This document shows positions 1 through 11,557 of a DNA stretch of 64,000 nucleotides, piece by piece. The first letter of the stretch is position 1. Each line of letters begins with the position of its first letter. This DNA is from Pterobdella sp. o SKG-2022 (taxonomy: Eukaryota; Annelida; Clitellata; Hirudinida; Piscicolidae): contig OZ038327.1 in the NCBI GenBank assembly GCA_964035795.1, positions 5,385,174 through 5,449,173 on the forward strand. The letters are read 5' to 3'. The notes beneath the pieces are model-generated. The model was not told where the DNA came from. It saw only the letters and a program-made list of their open reading frames with translations, and searched no databases. A program made the translations under genes and the position numbers.

Positions 1-685
1 TTCAAACCTGCTAAATTGTAGAGCTCTGTCTTTTTCATCTATTATTCAGGATGAAAATTATAGATGGTCCTTCTATATATGCCTTTTTAATTATGCATCT
101 AAAAGGCACACCACGATCATGACACCTTACCTTTCTAAACACATTAAATCACTAAATATCTATATTAGCAACAACCCTATTACTACTCCACTCAACCACA
201 AAGTCCCAGGTTTAGTTTTTGAGCTCGTGAAACAGTCGATTAAATAAAAATTTGCAACCTCTTCTCACTGAAACATAACAAAAAACCTTCAGCTTCCAGT
301 TAAAAAACATTCATCTTGTCAATTAATGAATATGCACAAACCACCTAGCTCTCATTATATATTTTTCGTCACAAACTTTTTTAGAACACACCTTACCTTT
401 TCTTATACCAAGGTCATAACCAATGTGTGATCCGAAAGTCTTGGCACCTATCCCATGAAAGCCGCAAAGCTTTCAGAAAAATGAAGGATTTTGATAGAAA
501 CAAGAGACTCCCATTTTAGGTTCAGTAATTTTTTTTTGTTTTTTTCATACATGAAAAATATATCCAATTTTTTTGGTAAAGCTATCGTCATCACCATCCT
601 AGTTTTTCTGTCATCGGCAGATTTCTAAATCAGATGTTTCCACTCTTTTCTTTTTTAGCCTTCCTTTTTATTGCTCCAAGACCCT
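1..685. other. AT-rich stretch, no gene seen
   Basis: No protein-like open frame, RNA gene or clear repeat boundary was recognised. It precedes a LINE remnant, so it may hold eroded endonuclease sequence, but nothing readable supports that. Confidence 0.4.
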
Positions 686-687
686 CT

Positions 688-1842
688 TCCACGCCAGTGT
701 AGGTAACGCTGTGAAAGAGAAAAAAAACCGTTACAAGGCTTTCAAACAGTTTCAAATTCAGGGATGATATAATAAAGCTACCATAACTGGAGAAGCTTAT
801 AACGAGTTTAAGCGTGTTGTTAAACGTCTTGTTTATTTGGCAAAAAGTAAAGCGGAAATACATTTTTCGCATTTACATCTGGTCCTAAGGAAATATATTC
901 TTTGGTCAAGCAGATAGACAGTCATAACCGTGATGTAAATGGCGATAAATGTGTCAAAAATTAGGCTGAATAACTCTGCTAAGTAGTGCCCAAAAAATGA
1001 ATGTCTGGGTTGAACGTCATAAAAATCTATCAAATGTTAAGTTTGATTGGTCTAGCGAGTATTTCTTTTGTTTCACAAATCCTTGGCCTTCTTTTTGTCA
1101 CATTTTCATGAGTAAGTGATGCCATTAAAAAAATGAAGAGTCGCAAAGCAGCGAGATCTTTTGGCACAGTGGTTGAAATGTCGAGGGCATCTAGACCTGT
1201 AGAGTTAGAAGTTTTGGGCCACTTCAATAAATCAGAGGTTGGTAACGCCACAATGGATGTAGAACCAAAGTTTTGCTAACTTAGTGATATTTTGTGTGAA
1301 AATGCAGGTTGTGAAATGTTCAGTTGCCTAGGGTAAGTTTAGAAAACTATTGTTCATATTGATTTCTGAACATATCATCTTAAAATCTGTAATATATTAT
1401 ACACATTTTGTGTACATTTTGCATTGTTGTATGGAAGTGAAAACTGGGCCCCAACAGTTGCTGTTTTGCAAAGGCTGCAGTTTAACGATAGGTCCATGTT
1501 CCGCTAGATGTGTGGCGTTAAATCAGAATACAAAAATCAGTCACCAGCTTTCATTATAAAACTAAAAACTCCGACATAGGAACACTACAATAAAGCCGTC
1601 TTCTTCGTAGATAAGGGTAACGTAGACGTTCGTCCATGTGTATTAAAGACGTGCTCAAATTTCCCCTGTCTAGAGGTTGTTTTCATGGTAGATCAGCAAA
1701 ATTTTGGTTGAGTGGCGTTGAAAAGAATATGGAATCTTATGGCCTGATAAATGCGGACCCTTTCAATAGACTTGATGGAGGAAGTGTATTAGCCGACTGC
1801 TGTATACCCCAGCTACTGGGACAGAAGTATAATCTAATATGA
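688..1842 (+). pseudogene. LINE remnant: connector, RT finger and C-terminal region
   Basis: Read across frames, the + strand carries three ordered pieces of an endonuclease/RT LINE. At about 690-880 is the basic linker after the endonuclease (VGNAVKEKKNRYKAFK, then KRLVYLAKSKAEI). At 1,115-1,260 is the start of the RT domain (AIKKMKSRKAARSFGTVVEM, matching the usual 'KMK.GKA.G..G' motif). At 1,415-1,842 is the C-terminal region (YGSENWAPTVAVLQRLQ, then IPQLLGQKY). The RT palm and its catalytic box, normally several hundred bases between the second and third pieces, are missing, so this copy is internally deleted. Stops and frameshifts are common. The family is the one often annotated as craniofacial-development-protein-2-like endonuclease-RT (RTE-related); the clade is uncertain. 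A minus-strand open frame at 1,030-1,251 is a shadow. Confidence 0.7.
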
Positions 1843-2057
1843 ATTATTTATTTAATGAGTTCTCTTTTGAAAAATCACTTCTATTTTTATATAACTTCTG
1901 AAATAAAATTTTTTCCAAAGTAAAAAAATGTCAAGTGATGAAATTTTAGGCCACTGAAACATCACAATATTTTCAAAGTTTCATTAATAAGTGCTGAACT
2001 AATTACTTTCATAATATATTCCAGTCAAGAATAAATTTCAACTCATCAACTATTTAA

Positions 2058-2128
2058 GCACACAGTTAGCTCAGTAGGTAGTGCGCCAAAAACATGGTCT
2101 ATAGTTTCCTTGCTCAAAATTTAATCAG
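2058..2128 (+). repeat. Degenerate tRNA-like SINE head
   Basis: GTTAGCTCAGTAGGTAGTGC resembles a tRNA A box (D arm). About 45 bases on, a weak B-box-like GCTCAAAATTT follows. No acceptor stem can be drawn, so it is not a working tRNA. It resembles the two better SINE copies at 19,973 and 38,294 but lacks their shared tail. Confidence 0.4.
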
Positions 2129-2146
2129 AACATTATTCAAATGTGA

Positions 2147-2296
2147 AACATCTTAGTGAAAGAAATGAATGAAGTATTAATTTAACTGAAACCACAAAAA
2201 CTTTTCGTAAGAAAATCTTACTTTGACAAGTGATAAAGCATGTGAAGATTTTTGGATTCAGTTAAATAAATACTTTGTTTGTTTTCCTTACTAATG
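2147..2296. mobile_element. Foldback MITE, diverged copy 1
   Basis: The arms are imperfect inverted repeats: AAGTATTAATTTAACTGAA on the left, and on the right a tract whose reverse complement reads AAGTATTTATTTAACTGAA. The left arm also has CTTTTCGTAAG and the right end has TTTGTTTGTTTTCCTTAC, both shared with the MITE at 38,848. No coding capacity. Confidence 0.6.
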
Positions 2297-3204
2297 TTTT
2301 AGACTTTACTATATCATCAAAACATCTCAGCTACGAATGGTGTTAGAACGTGAAAAACCCACAACATTCCCTGGCATGACTTTGCTTTATAACAACTGCC
2401 ACTCAGCTAGAGATCAACAGGTTGGTGTGTTTTTCAAAGTGTTATTGAGTTGTGTGGGCTTGTGTTACAATTATGATGTTGTGTGCTTAACTGAATTTAT
2501 TAGTTTGAAGTACAACGTGGTTGTACGTTCATATGAATGTAATAACTTGAAGTATTATAGAATATAGTTGAAGTAAATTTTGTTTATTATGTTTCTGTTA
2601 AATTATTCATTAATTTATGAAAGGCTGATTTAATTTATTCTCATTCATTTGTAAAAGTCTCCATTACTTTCTGAAATATGGACATCTTGACTGCAGGTAG
2701 ATTGTTCGCAGTGCTTGTTAAGCTGTTGCCAAAAACTAACACTTCTTCTGAGAGATATCGACTCGTAAATCTGTTGAATAAATGTTTGTGTTTGAAATAC
2801 GATTTCAATGTGGAAATAATTTGAAAAAAAAGCTTTTTCGAAACTTCATGAGCATGAAATAAAAAGATTAATAAAAATACTCCTGTTTTTAGAAATAGAC
2901 TGATAAAAAAAATTGAGTTAAAATAAAAATCAAAAAAGAAACCCATATAGATACGCTAGAAAAACTTGGGTAGCATAAGGAAAAACCCTGAAAAATCAAA
3001 GAAAAACATGATAGCAATCTCAAAAAATTTTTTTAAATGAGAGTTTAAATACGCTGCTAAACTAATAAAACTAATAAAAACTAATAAAAAAATTAGTTTG
3101 ATGTAAATACAATATTCAAATTATTGTGTTATTTCTAAAAAATTTTTCTATTTCTGACTTGATTCATCTTTAAACAAACAAAACGGGCTTTTATTATTAA
3201 TAAA
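2297..3204. other. No recognised gene; two unassigned open frames
   Basis: Open frames of 76 codons (2,337-2,567, +) and 101 codons (2,641-2,946, -) are present. Neither shows a domain I recognise, and both lie in AT-rich DNA where such lengths occur by chance. Confidence 0.3.
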
Positions 3205-3430
3205 TAAAACTCAGGTTCACATTTAATTTATACGCGTCCTTATAAAAACAAAAAGTTTCCATAACAAACTGAATATTCAAAAATGCGTTTTTCTTTTCAC
3301 GTTTTTGTGTTGTAATCTTCTATTTTTTCTTTGAATGTGGTTCGTCTTTTATAAAAAATTTACATATTCACTTTTGAATACAATTTTGAGTGAACTTTTG
3401 ATAAAATTGAATGCAAAACAATGAAATTCA
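3205..3430 (+). repeat. Unclassified dispersed repeat, copy a
   Basis: Contains the shared core CAGGTTCACATTTAATTTAT, then ACGCGTC, a block around AAAATGCG, and ATGTGGTTCGTCTTTTATAA. The same order of blocks occurs at 9,105, 20,425 and 56,890 (+) and at 42,850 (-). No coding sense was found on either strand. Confidence 0.75.
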
Positions 3431-4499
3431 ATTGAAACTAAAGAAAATTGCTAAAATAACTTTCTAATTTAGAGTTAACACAAAGTTTCTGAGAAGTCTA
3501 AATATATGGTCTCAAACGCAAAAGACGCAGATTTTCAAATTCCTTTATCGAAAGCTATAACGTCCAGTGGAATGGTCTCATGAACATGATAGCTATTAAA
3601 AAAAGATTGTGTACTCAAAACCTCAAAGTTCATCGTTAGTCCATACTTCCATGAAATATGTTATTTTAAATTCAAATAACATCTGTTATCAAGAAATGTC
3701 AAAGGGTTGCGCAAAATTCTTTATCATAATCACGTCAGCAGCAGTCGAAATTTTAGAACTTTCTCTTTCAAAAGTCTCTGTAGTTGATGTCTGTTTTCAA
3801 CTTTTTTTTGAGATCTATATTATCAGCTATTTAGTCAATAGTTCCGAAATAGTTTTTTTCTAGAACTTCTACCATGTGTTGATTCACACACATCAGTTTG
3901 AATGCAAGCACGTCAATACCACATATTTCGATTCAGACCTTATGAACGCTTTTTTTTAAACCCACGCAACAAGCGAAGCGGTATGTGAGTTCAATTTTCT
4001 TAGTCATCGAGTTTTTTTTGAGAAAAATTAGGTTTTGCAATTCCTCTAATTCTCATGTTACTCAGCTTACTCGAGCAAGATTGTCTACTGATGTATCAAA
4101 GAAAGTTTCGAAATGGTCTGTTTCAGAACTTTTTCCATTTTTTGAGTCACATAAAACAAATGGTCGACGAGTGAAGCAGTCGCAAGTATTTATTTTGTAT
4201 GTTTTAACTCCGAAGCTATAAAGAATATCTTCATGAAGGAGGTTTTCGTTCTAAAAATAAGCTAACATTTTTCTTCAATAAGAGACAACTGAAAGACTCA
4301 GTTTGCTTTAAAAAATGATCAATACTAAGAAAATGATTTGATGTGCAAGTTCGTCACTGGCACATTTTACGTTTAAAACCAAATCTTTTGTTAAAGAACG
4401 CATACCAATACTTGAGAACCAGATGACGAGAAAAAAGTGGAAGTGAGTAAAAAGTCTGAGTTTTTTAGATATTACAACAGTATCTAATTTGGCTTAACA
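3431..4499. other. No gene seen
   Basis: AT-rich. Weak similarity to sequence after the other dispersed-repeat copies continues to about 3,600. Open frames at 3,609-3,863 and 3,985-4,221 have no recognisable domain. Confidence 0.3.
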
Positions 4500-7010
4500 T
4501 TAGGTCTGGGCACGCAAGATGATTTCAAAAAAAGGGAAAGCGGAGATGTGGTCCGTCTTTCAAAGTTTCATTTTTACCCCAACCAACATTATAGTCAGAA
4601 GCATCACTGACAACTGCAAAAACCTGGTAAGTCCGAAACAGAAAGCAAATAGTTTCGTGAAACTTTACAAGGAAGTGAAAACTTTCAAGTTCAAAAAACA
4701 CAACAGACGTATGAAGAGGGCCCTAATTAGCCGACTGAAGAAAGATACTGAAAACCCAGCTGAATGCCAAAAAATCACTGAAAACGAAGTGATCGCAGTC
4801 CTGCACAGCAAAAATCCGTCGAAACCAGGCAGACCGGATGAAATCCATCCAAGGTTTCTGAATCATCTAAGTCCGGTTGCCAAATCCACGCTTTTGTCAA
4901 TCTTCAATAAATCGTGGACTGAAACCAAAGTTGACGTAAAATAGCCGGAAATCAATATAATAGAAAGAAACACTAAGGTTTATTGAGAAACTTAATACAC
5001 AAAGCTTTTCGTAAGAGTATCTTACATTATAATAATATTACATGATGATGTAAGATACTCTTACGAAAAGCTTCGTGTATTAAGTTCTCAATAAACCTTA
5101 GTGTTTGCTTTTATTATATATAAGACCAAAGTCTTTCAAGAATGGAGAGTTGCCGAAAGGAGGGAAGAACCTACAACAACTTGCAAGCTACCGCCCCATT
5201 TCTCTCACCTCTAATATTGGAAAAGTGATGGAAATACTAGTCACAAACTGCCTCAGATATATTACCAAAACCAGACACCTTCTGTCAGAGAATACGCAGA
5301 GCTTAGACATGGTCGGAGCTATTGCGAATGTCCCAATTGATAAGCGATAACAACTCCCGATACAACGCTCCATGGTGGCCTTCATCAACTACTCACGGGC
5401 TCACGATCGTGTATGGAGAGACGCCCTGTTGATGAAAATAGCCCAAAAAGCCCTTCCAAAACACATGATCCGGTGGATTCAAGCGTGGCTTTCAAACTAA
5501 CTCACCTGGGTTACGTTTGAAAAAGTTTGAAGCAAAACCTTAGTGCTGAAGCAAGGTGTCTCCCAGGGATCGGTCCTGTCACCACTTGTTTTTCTGTTTT
5601 ACATAGACGACCTTGCCACATCGATCACAGCACTCCATGTCAGTTTTTTTCGCTGAAAATGTTGCAGTATGGGTGCAGGACGCTGACTTGAAGGTTGCAG
5701 AAGATAAATTACAACTGGCCTTAGACGAAGACACAGTGAAAGATGGAACTATCGGCCCAAAAGTCGGAGTGCTCATTTTTTACCATCAAAACTCATGAAA
5801 CATTATGACGACTAACCTTACACCTCAACGGGGAACAGATCAAATACAACCCGTATCCAAAGTTCCCGGGAGTGACATATGATCGACAGCTCACTTTTGG
5901 CCCACATGCCTCAATTGTCGGCAGTAAGATGAAACAACAAACCGGAGCGTTGCGGTGTTTGGTGCCAACCGAATGGGGTTACGAGAAATTTATCTTACGG
6001 ACAACCTACATCGCCACTGGTAGGTCGTTTGTCAAATACGAAGCGGTGACATAATTGCCCTGGATTTCGTCTTCAACAATAGAGCACTTGGAAGTTTGTC
6101 AAAGATACGCAAGACGAGCCATCACGGGCTAAATAAAAACTACCCTAGTGGAAGTCATCTTTGCAAAAGCTTGCTTCTCCAGCATCGAAACCAGGGCGAC
6201 GCAACTGAGCGCCATAGCCATGGTAAAAACCTTTTCGTCTGGCTGACGAGAATTCCAGAAAGCAGACGGCGGTTACAGAGATTCGCCAACGCACGAAGAA
6301 AGCCAGCTGGCGAATGAAAGCATCTCAAACCTGGAAACCCATTTTCGGGTGCACGCAGCTGGAGCTTCTGAACTTCTGCCACCATGGATGCAAACAGAGA
6401 ACCACGTCTTCGAAGTTGAGAGAACCAAGACGGGTGACGCAGACAAAGACAGAGCTTAGAAAACGTAGTGACTTGCTGAGAACTGGAGCTCATTTGATCT
6501 CATCATCTACACAGTTGGCTCGGCGATAGACCAAACAAGTGCTGGTCACTACAACTATTCGGCAAAAGCAACAATCCGATAGGCGACAAGAGAAAACCCT
6601 ATTACCCACTCTCAGACTCAGCAGAGTGTATGGTAACCGGGATGAGAAGAGTGAAAGCAAAGCTTTCAAGTAAAGCGCAGACGACAGTGAGCCGACTGAG
6701 AAGCGGCCATCATCATGATTTGGTAATAGCTGCACAAGATTGGGCGAGCTGTTGATATAGTCTGCAGAAAATGCGGTCTCGGCCAAGAAACTACGGAGAA
6801 TATCGTGTCTGACTGCCCATGAATCCACTGTCCACTCTTGCAACCGACACCACCCGACACTTTGTTAACAGACCCTCAACAAGTGTTTCGCATCTAGGAG
6901 AAATGGTGCTCCACTTTTGCCCTCCCGGGCGTTCCACAATCGGGCCTTCTATCGGCTTTAACCCATTAAATGGAACATTGCTCAACAACAACAGCACCCT
7001 CGATCATTGA
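4500..7010 (+). mobile_element. Jockey/I-group LINE ORF2 remnant with RNase H region
   Basis: Ordered motifs across shifting frames: an RT N-terminal piece at 4,519-4,931 (PGRPDEIHPRFLNHL), YRPISLTSNIGKVME at 5,190-5,230, VWRDALLMKIAQ near 5,410, and QGVSQGSVLSPLLFLFYIDD near 5,550. The expected F-A-D-D box reads FAEN in FFAENVAVWV near 5,650. Next come FPGVTYDRQLTFGPHA (5,862), ARRAITG (6,110), an RNase H-like start DLIIYTVGSA (6,495), and a terminal VSRLRSGHHHDL (6,690). The order matches Jockey/Loa-type ORF2 with RNase H. The endonuclease was not found. The copy is inactive because of the lost catalytic Asp residues, many stops, and a MITE inserted at 4,932. Confidence 0.8.
4932..5124. mobile_element. 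Foldback MITE with 8-bp target duplication, copy 2
   Basis: A near-perfect hairpin. The left arm AACACTAAGGTTTATTGAG continues through TTTTCGTAAGAGTATCTTAC and is mirrored on the right. ACCAAAGT occurs on both sides (4,924-4,931 and 5,125-5,132), an apparent 8-bp target duplication inside the LINE. Removing the insert and one copy joins the RT frame as TETKV-FQEWRV. An 8-bp duplication is usual for hAT-superfamily elements, so a hAT-type MITE is likely. Confidence 0.8.
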
Positions 7011-7276
7011 AAATAGGGAAAACAACATAAAAAAAACCTCTTCACACAAATACTTTCAAACTAATGACTCTTGACTCTTCTACATATTTTGAACCACTTT
7101 ACATCCATTAAACAAAACCCTATAACCCCTTCACTCAACTTCATCATTTCAGGTTTAGTTTTCAACCGAATCTAAATTATATTTTCACGAATATTTAATT
7201 ATTTTAAGATCACAAAAAATAATTTTAATAAAACTCACCCTTTTTAGTTTATTAAAAAAAAATGAAAAAGTCCAGT
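7011..7276. other. No gene seen
   Basis: AT-rich sequence between the LINE 3' end and a Lys-rich minus-strand frame; nothing recognised. Confidence 0.3.
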
Positions 7277-7591
7277 TCATTTAATTTTTGAATTGTTGAG
7301 TTCTGGTGACAAGTCTCTTAAATTTTTTTTGGTTTTGTTCTTATGTTTGATTAACAAACTGACTTTAATAACTTCAAAATGAAACTGTGAACGTGAAGAG
7401 TCTTTTGAAAGTTTTTTATTCCTTATCCCTAAAGTTTTCAACTCTTTTTTCCTATGACTTGACTCAATCGCTTGGTAAACTTTTAATGAAGGATCTTCGT
7501 ATTTATTAACTTCACCAGCATTATTCTCATCGTAACATATTGTTTTAGTGGATCCGTTCGTTTTATTTGTTTTTTTTTTAATTTTTTTCAT
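7277..7591 (-). CDS. Hypothetical Lys-rich open frame (possible terminal exon)
   Basis: 104 codons, open, ending in a stop at 7,277. Rich in Lys, Ser and Asn with few hydrophobic runs, so probably soluble and disordered if expressed. Composition recalls the Lys-rich exons at 15,566 and 51,402, but no alignable motif is shared. Function unknown; it could be chance. Confidence 0.3.
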   Translation of the reverse strand: MKKIKKKTNKTNGSTKTICYDENNAGEVNKYEDPSLKVYQAIESSHRKKELKTLGIRNKKLSKDSSRSQFHFEVIKVSLLIKHKNKTKKNLRDLSPELNNSKIK

Positions 7592-8714
7592 TTTGCTTAA
7601 TTTTTTTCTTATAATTTTTAGCCAAATTTATTCAAATTTTTTAGAAGCTCAATTTCAATGTTCATGTTGAGCGTTATAGAATTAATAGTAAATGATGTTA
7701 CCATGGCAGTTAGCCACGTTTTCAAGTTTATAGATTTGATAATGTGAGTTCAACTTACGAAAAACATCGTGTTATTTTTCAGTTTATAGAAGTGTTTAAT
7801 TCGAATTGTTATTGCCAACGTGGTAAAGTACAAAGCTTTTCGATGTTTCTTCACACCTTTGTCTTGTATTTTACCACAATACTCGTAGAGTAAGATTTTG
7901 ATCATGTGAATGCAAACATTCTTCTACAGTAAAACAATGATCACAAAACACGTGAGCTAATCCTATATGTATCGACCATACTAAGCTCTAATCACATTTA
8001 TTTTCAATTTTAAAAATAAATCAAATGTGTTGAATTTATTTTCATTGTGCCCTTCATCAAAAATATATCATGTATGCATTTTATGATGAGTAACTTCGAT
8101 TGGTTTAAAGTTCAAAGATTGTCAAAATGAATAAAGTCTGTCTTTTAGTCTTACCCGCAATGAATATGTAAATAATTAGAAACGTTCCTATCACATTGAA
8201 ATTTTGATAAGTTTCATTCCAAACTAAATAGTTAATATTAAGTACAAAAGGAGCTTAGCATCTGTTGAGCTGAGAAAACTCCAATATTCGATCTAAAAAA
8301 ATTTCAATATGCTTTCGAGAGTTCAAATTTAGATTTTTTGTAAGCAAATTTTGTTTTGATGACGTAAGGAAGTTCAAATGTAAACTTATATATATTTTAT
8401 TTTTTTAAAATCGTGTTTTTTGGAGACATCGTATGTATTTTTCTTCAATATTTTGTAACGAGAAATCTCAAATAAGAGGAATTTTTGATACATTTATTGT
8501 GAATCAAAAAGAATTATATAGTTACGATTTAATTTTTTCGCTAACGTTTTATGATAAAACTAAACTTATCGAAAATTATAGCTTTTGATTCTCAAGAAAT
8601 GTTTTAAAAATTTCTCTTATTTGATGTTTTTCGTTAAAAAATGGTGGTTAATAAATGGTTTTAATATTTTATTTCATGTTCAAAATTTGAAGTTATTTTA
8701 AATTGATTTTTTAA
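7592..8714. other. No gene seen
   Basis: AT-rich sequence with dense stops in all frames and no recognised element. Confidence 0.35.
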
Positions 8715-8895
8715 AGGTTGGTGATGGTTGCAGCAAAAAATTCGGTTTGGATAAAAAAGTTCGTCAGGGTTCGTGTTCAAGTTCCCTTCTTCTCATTATA
8801 ATAATAGAAGTCATTTCTATGAGATTTTGGATTGGTTTTCAACGCGAACTACTGTATGCTGATGGTTCGGCTATTATTTTGTTTGTGACAAGTTA
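8715..8895 (+). pseudogene. Isolated LINE RT palm fragment
   Basis: One frame reads KFGLDKKVRQGSCSSSLLLI and then ELLYADGSAIILFV. This matches the RT 'V.QGS.LSPLLF' motif and the following catalytic 'ELLYADD' box of endonuclease/RT LINEs. The second Asp of the box is Gly. No flanking element sequence was recognised, so this is an old fragment. Confidence 0.65.
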
Positions 8896-9104
8896 ATTTA
8901 TGTACCTTTTTCGCAAATGATGTTTTTGCTTAGATGCTAAGTCGAAGCTTTTCTAGCTGGCTTATCTGACGCTTTGTGTCGAAAGACCGTTTTACAACTG
9001 TTTGTTTCTCACCTCTGTTACAGGCACATTCAACTCATTTAAACGTTAGTTATACACCTCAGTGAAGTTTGGAAGAAAACCGATAAAATCTAAAATTATC
9101 AAAA

Positions 9105-9600
9105 CATAGGTTCACATTTAATAGATACGCGTCATCATCAAAACAAAAAGTTTCCATATCAAACTAAGTATTTCAAAATGCATGATTTTTTCCCATGTAT
9201 TTGGCTTGTACTCTCCCTTCATTTTTGTTATGGATGTGGTTCGTCTGATTGAACGTTTAGATATATATTGTTGAATAAAATTACGTTAAAATTAAACTTG
9301 AGACAAGTTTTTCGTTTTCAAAAGATGCAATAAAAAATATTGGAAAAATAAAATTCATTTTTTATAATAAAAAAAATATAATGTTTCTAAAAACTAAAAT
9401 TTTCTTCTTCAAACGCAGAAGACTTTGGGGATAAAAGAAATATACTTTTAAATGCCAGTTTGAGAAGTTTTTACCGTTTAAACGAAAATAACGAAAAAGA
9501 ATATTTTTATATTGACAAAGAAGCATGTAATTCTTTTGGGAAATATCAAAGTTGGTCTATAGCTTATTTTGAATATTTGGTTTTGTATTTTGAATACTTT
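9105..9600 (+). repeat. Unclassified dispersed repeat, copy b
   Basis: Core from 9,110 (AGGTTCACATTTAATAGATA, ACGCGTCATCATC) to about 9,300 (ATGGATGTGGTTCGTCT). Downstream similarity to the other copies continues through AACGCAGAAGACTTT (9,412) and ATTTGGTTTTGTATTT (9,572), both shared with the copy at 56,690-57,396. Confidence 0.75.
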
Positions 9601-9639
9601 GAAATAAACTTTCCAGCATCATTTCTTATTGAATAGATT

Positions 9640-11283
9640 AGTTCAAGTTTCCCTTAGGATCGACAATGATCTAAGCAAAGAACTCCGACCAATCCACTTA
9701 TGTGTTGGTGTTCGCAATGGGTATAAAGAGCCCGTCCAATTTATTCGTGACTATATTTCTGATAATTTAAAAACATTTTTCCTAAAAGTATTCTAATTAG
9801 GCTCGATATGAAAAACGCTTTCAACGCCGTTCGCCGCGATCTTCTCAAAGTATGTCACCACCGTGCCTCTTTTGTTTACAACCTAGCTCGGCTCACTCAC
9901 CAACATCAAAGCGAACTTTTTTGTCAAAACCTAATAATATCATCTGCATGCGGAATTCAACAAGGCAATTCTATCGGTCCCCTACTATTCGCTTTAGCTG
10001 GTGACGACATAGCAAGGTCGGTTTCCGCACCACTTAATATATGTGAACCATTATTCCTCCCATCTCTATGATCGGTCTCGAAAAACACACAACCAAATCT
10101 GAGAAGGCGAACTTAAAGCTCGACACGGTCAACTTTCAAAAGGCTTCGGAAAACATCCGAGGCATACTGAATAAGGTTCAGATCCCCTTTTCTGAAAAGC
10201 TTATAATGCTTGGTGCACCAATTTTTAGCTCTGACATCAAAGATTCACTTTCACCAAACACTCCCAGCTGATTAATAGATTGTCTCATCTGAGTGCCCAT
10301 CAAACGTGTTTTCTCTTTAAAAATTTCAATGCTATACCCAAACTTCTCCATTTCAAAGTGCTCCCACAACTAGCACGAACATGCGATTCTGATAAAATAT
10401 GAGCAAAAGCTTAGAGAAGGAGCCGCCAAAATTGGAAACAATAATTTTGATGACCCAGGCTGGTTGCAAGCAAAACTTCCGGTTAGACATGGGGAAATTG
10501 GTTTTCGTTCACACTCCGACCTTGCACTCCCAGCTTACCTCTTCACGCTTAGCATGTCGGTCTTTGATGTCTGATTTTCTTAATAACACTAACGGACAAA
10601 GGTCAGTTATATNNNNNNNNNNNNNNNNNNNNNNNNNNNNNNNNNNNNNNNNNNNNNNNNNNNNNNNNNNNNNNNNNNNNNNNNNNNNNNNNNNNNNNNN
10701 NNNNNNNNNNNNNNNNNNNNNNNNNNNNNNNNNNNNNNNNNNNNNNNNNNNNNNNNNNNNNNNNNNNNNNNNNNNNNNNNNNNNNNNNNNNNNNNNNNNN
10801 NNNNNNNNNNNNAAACAGGTTAATTTGGAGGAAAGTAAGTTTGAAACAACCGGTCGTTTGAGGAAAGCAGACGGGAACACGCTAGACTTAAACGCGATCT
10901 CCGGAAAGGAAACATCACCGAGCATGTAACAAAACTGACGTGCGGTCATTGTGGGAGACTATGTTTGAGCAGGGTGGGTTTTCTGAGTCATTTAAGGTCC
11001 CATCGACGTCTTGTTTTTCGGCCAAGCATGAGAAAGTCAGCTCAATGCAGACTACTCGTCAGAATCCAATTTGCCCAATGCCTTATAGCAATATTTGTAA
11101 CATTTGTGGCAAAATCTGCAAAAGTGTAGGTGGCATGAAAAGGCATGAAAAGTCCATATTTTTAATACTCTCACTTACCCATCCATCCCGAATCTTTTCA
11201 TATATGTGGCAATTGTGAAAAAGTGTGTAAGTTCTCTGCGGGTTTGAAAAGCCACCTACGAGCCAGAAACTGTTTGCAAAGCA
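9640..11283 (+). mobile_element. LINE remnant with RT and three C-terminal zinc fingers
   Basis: RT pieces: RLDMKNAFNAVRRDLL (9,803, catalytic motif A region), GIQQGNSIGPLLFALA (9,950; usual D replaced by N), LGAPIFSS near 10,210, and LPVRHGEIGFRSHSDLALPA near 10,480. A 200-N gap follows. After it, three C-x2-C-x12-H-x(3-4)-H-like fingers occur: CGHCGRLCLSRVGFLSHLRS (10,941), CNICGKICKSVGGMKRHEKS (11,096) and [20 protein letters not shown] (11,205). They lie in two different frames, so the reading frame is broken although each finger is readable. Such fingers are thought to bind nucleic acid in LINE proteins. Confidence 0.75.
10613..10812. other. Assembly gap (200 N)
   Basis: Exactly 200 N, the same length as the gap at 57,397, so probably a fixed placeholder. 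It interrupts the C-terminal half of a LINE. Confidence 0.99.
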
Positions 11284-11314
11284 ATGGCAATACTTGAAGA
11301 CGAGTTGCTGCCAC

Positions 11315-11318
<4 letters not shown>

Positions 11319-11387
<69 letters not shown>

Positions 11388-11452
11388 ATATTTATATTTA
11401 TATATATATTTATATTTATATTTATTTATATATAAATTTATATATTTCTATT
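11319..11452. repeat. (TA)n microsatellite grading into TATATTTA repeats
   Basis: About 54 bases of pure TA are followed by TATTTATATTTATA-type variants. Apparent Ile/Tyr ORFs through it are artefacts. Confidence 0.95.
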
Positions 11453-11557
11453 TGAAAACTATATATATGTGTTTTATTTGCTTAAATTTAAAAAATTCAA
11501 GTTTTCAGTTCAATAATATCTAAAATCTTTCGTTCAAAATTTTTTGTACTTAAACAG

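Noticed and set aside
1030..1251. 73-codon minus-strand protein-like ORF
   Set aside because: The + strand of the same region reads as the start of a LINE RT domain and fits its flanks.
11284..11523. 79-codon Ile/Tyr ORF
   Set aside because: Translation of the (TA)n microsatellite.
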